Positions 61,978 to 64,000 of a stretch of 64,000 bases of DNA are shown piece after piece. The stretch covers positions 8,738,001 to 8,802,000 of the forward strand of contig NC_133027.1 in the NCBI RefSeq assembly GCF_048771995.1, given 5' to 3'. Every line of letters starts with the position of its first letter. Position 1 is the stretch's first letter. Both the position numbers and the translations under genes were made by a program. Source of the stretch: Taeniopygia guttata. Taxonomy: Eukaryota > Chordata > Aves > Passeriformes > Estrildidae. The notes under the pieces were generated by a model, which was given only the letters and a program-made list of their open reading frames with translations, was not told where the DNA came from and did no database searches.

Positions 61978-63250
61978 GGAAGCAGACATGTGGCTCTAAC
62001 ATTTTGATTGCAACAGCACAGCTTTATTGAGACCACTGGAGCTCCTGCTGATTTACAGCAGTCCAAACTGGATGCAAATCAAGTCACTCATAATTTAAAG
62101 AAAGCCATGAAGTGTTTCAAAGAGTGTTTTAAAAGAGTCATCCTCCTTTGGCATCTTTAGTATTTTGCAACATGAATTTCTTCTTTGTTAACAAGGTTTC
62201 TATACTGCTTCTACCTGAACAGAGCCAATAGTCACAACAAGGTGAAAGTGTCATAGGAGACCAGGGTATCACTGAAATAAGATGATCTCTATGTAATGAA
62301 GAAGGTGGGGACACTTGTAGCTGGAAAGATTGACTTGTGTTTCCAAAGATCTGTCTCTAATATTTTTCTTAAAATTTGATCTTGAAAAGACACAAGAAAG
62401 TGTGTTTTGGTCAAAACACATCACAAAACAGGAAGAAACTGTACTGAGATTAAAAAAAAAAAGCATAGTTGTTGCCACTTTTCCTCACTCTGTCACTTTG
62501 ATGTCACCAAATGCAACAGAAGCATCGTGGTTAGGCACAAGCAGCAGTAAGAGATCAGCTTGTATCAGTAGCATTAAGGGAGCACCATGTAAATGCTTTG
62601 GGAGGAGATAGTCTTGTACAAGCATACAGTGTTATTGTCAAAAACAAACAGAAGAAATATTTTTTTTATGAATAGGTGAGCATCTCCTTGAGGCTGGATT
62701 CTCATCTTAATAATTCTGTTATTGGAGAGATGGTCCTGCCTCACACTCAGCAATAACTCACCTCCCACGTTGTCTCTAGACTTCATAGTCTTATTTATCC
62801 TACAGCATTAGTATTTTTACTGATAGGGAAGCAGACAGCTGTATTCAGGCCACCTACTGCAGGGGAAATGAGTGATTCAGATGGTACTTTATGAGCTGAC
62901 AGTCTCTGGCTCCATATTCAGCTAATGAGAAGAAGGAGTCATGATTTCTAAGTCAGACAGAGTGCTTGCCATCGCTGCTTCACCCAAACATTGTGATTAG
63001 TTCTCTTCAGTTTCAAACAAATTCAGAGCACACATGTCTTCAGTCATTCCAGGAAGTGTTTAAGTGCATCTTTGGCTCTCTACTAGGCAATCTGACTATG
63101 GGCCAGTGAGGCTAACAACATCCTGATGTTTAGAACAGTTTCTGTGGCTGCTGGAATCCACTGCACAGAATAATACACTGATAGCTCATTCATCCTCCTT
63201 AGTGTTTGTGAGCCAGATGTACAAAAATGTGGCACTGATGTGAAGTTGAA

Positions 63251-63555
63251 ATTAGGACTTTACCTAAAGAAGAAAAGCTTTTAGCTGTACAAAGTCTCTG
63301 CAGATGTCTGCTTTTAATATACTATTGAATATTCCGCCAGAATAAGCTTCATGAAACTGATAAAAATAGATTATTATATATATGCTGTGATTCCAACCTG
63401 TGATTCGGGATAATGTAGCTGGGGAAGCCATTGTGACAGTTGGGAAACCATCCTTATCATGAAAGTGTCACCTCCTTGAAATAAGGCAGAAGTAATCACT
63501 GCTTTGTACCAGATCTCATTAAATATATTTAAATGCTTTAACATTTTTCATACTT
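63251..63555 (+). other. Possible N-terminal extension of the Gypsy RT relic
   Basis: Around 63263-63345 the plus strand has an AAGAAGAAAAG word and short stretches that could be the fingers part of a Ty3/Gypsy reverse transcriptase, but spacing to the clear block at 63560 is about 140 bases longer than expected. If real, it has an insertion. I cannot separate this from chance without an alignment. Confidence 0.15.
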
Positions 63556-64000
63556 TTGGCTTTAAATGGTTACAAACTACAGTAGCAATGCAAGCATTAT
63601 TAGATGGGGATAGAGTTCAAAAATGAAATTGCAAAAAAAAAAAAAAAAAAAACTAACAGCAGGGCAAGGTGTCATTACAATGAGCTGTAGGAATATATGA
63701 CTCTTAATCTCATTCTTCTGTACAGACAAATGGACCGTCTGTCTATATGGCATTAATGAATGACAGTTTCTCACCATTTGGTGGATGCATGTGTTATCAT
63801 TTGTCTAGATGACATCTTGATTTATAGACATCATTGAAAAACATTAGAAAACCTTTCTACAAGTTTGATGGGAATTCTGAATATGTGAAAGTAGGGAATT
63901 TTTTTTTCTAAACAGTTCATTGGGGTGTACTGTTTGAGGCAATCAGAAAGACCATATGGCCCATTGGTTAGGTTTCACTTGGAAGATGGGTGCCTTGGAC
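63556..64000 (+). mobile_element. Decayed Ty3/Gypsy-type reverse transcriptase, runs off window
   Basis: The plus strand carries a broken reverse-transcriptase domain. One frame from 63726 reads TN-x-PSVYMALMND; 40 bases later (13 codons plus one base) another frame reads LDDILIY at 63805-63825, including the catalytic Asp pair. The family has 13 residues between these blocks, so a single 1-base shift explains the change of frame. Further right, EYVK at 63879-63890 and an FIGVY-like word near 63918 occupy the places of the family's conserved YVK and FLGY blocks. Weaker similarity reaches left to about 63556, interrupted by a 20-A run at 63633-63652. A stop follows LDDILIY at 63832. It is a pseudogenised fragment. 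The TN-P, LMND and LDDILIY set points to Ty3/Gypsy and not to ordinary bird retroviruses or CR1. Gag, protease and integrase were not found; the element continues past the edge. Confidence 0.75.
63633..63652. repeat. poly(A) run inside the RT relic
   Basis: Twenty A in a row interrupt the weakly conserved left part of the reverse-transcriptase relic. It probably grew by slippage after the element died. Confidence 0.85.

Larger units (their letters stand above)
58299..63250. other. AT-rich non-coding DNA
   Basis: No gene or dated transposon recognised. It has homopolymers and three short hairpins (listed). Confidence 0.55.

Noticed and set aside
1..64000. CRISPR arrays, operons, phage or plasmid features
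   Set aside because: No regularly spaced direct repeats, no dense co-directional coding and no ribosome-binding sites; the DNA is clearly vertebrate in character.

Overview
This window looks like bird nuclear DNA: AT-rich, poor in CpG, and almost entirely non-coding. The best clues to its source are several fragments of CR1 LINEs, some with the ATTCTATG-type 3' tail typical of avian CR1, and three pieces of a GC-rich LTR of the kind common in bird, especially songbird, endogenous retroviruses. Species is inference. I could not recognise a single functional protein-coding exon, rRNA or tRNA. The window is therefore best read as a gene desert or the inside of a very large intron. Open frames of 60-250 codons are scattered through it, but they are chance frames, frames across simple repeats, or frames across transposon remnants.

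Layout. 1-3.3 kb: plain AT-rich DNA with two short tandem duplications. 3.3-8.1 kb: the most transposon- and GC-rich part, with a CR1 fragment, unclassified GC-rich blocks and a complete solo LTR of about 1.15 kb (6756-7900), followed by another CR1 3' end. 8.1-49 kb: long AT-rich stretches holding only a few old CR1 pieces (11.1, 16.9, 30.7 and 44.5 kb), a 187-bp GAAA microsatellite (23.6 kb), a TTA microsatellite (12.8 kb), two degenerate palindromic repeats (19.4 and 31.5 kb) and short perfect hairpins. 49-58.3 kb: a 570-bp CR1 body fragment, a TCCCC pentamer array (53.8 kb), a CR1 3' end (55.2 kb), an unclassified GC-richer block and two LTR pieces in opposite orientation (57.2 and 57.9-58.3 kb). 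58.3-63.5 kb: nothing recognised.

The most interesting item is at the right edge. From about 63.56 kb to the end of the window, the plus strand carries a decayed reverse-transcriptase domain of Ty3/Gypsy type. It shows an LMND block and an LDDILIY catalytic block at the family's spacing, broken by a frameshift and stop codons. Ty3/Gypsy elements are sparse in bird genomes, so this relic deserves a proper search that includes the sequence beyond the window edge.

No operon-like, defence-like or otherwise cooperating gene system is visible. All assignments are by eye; no alignment or database search was run.
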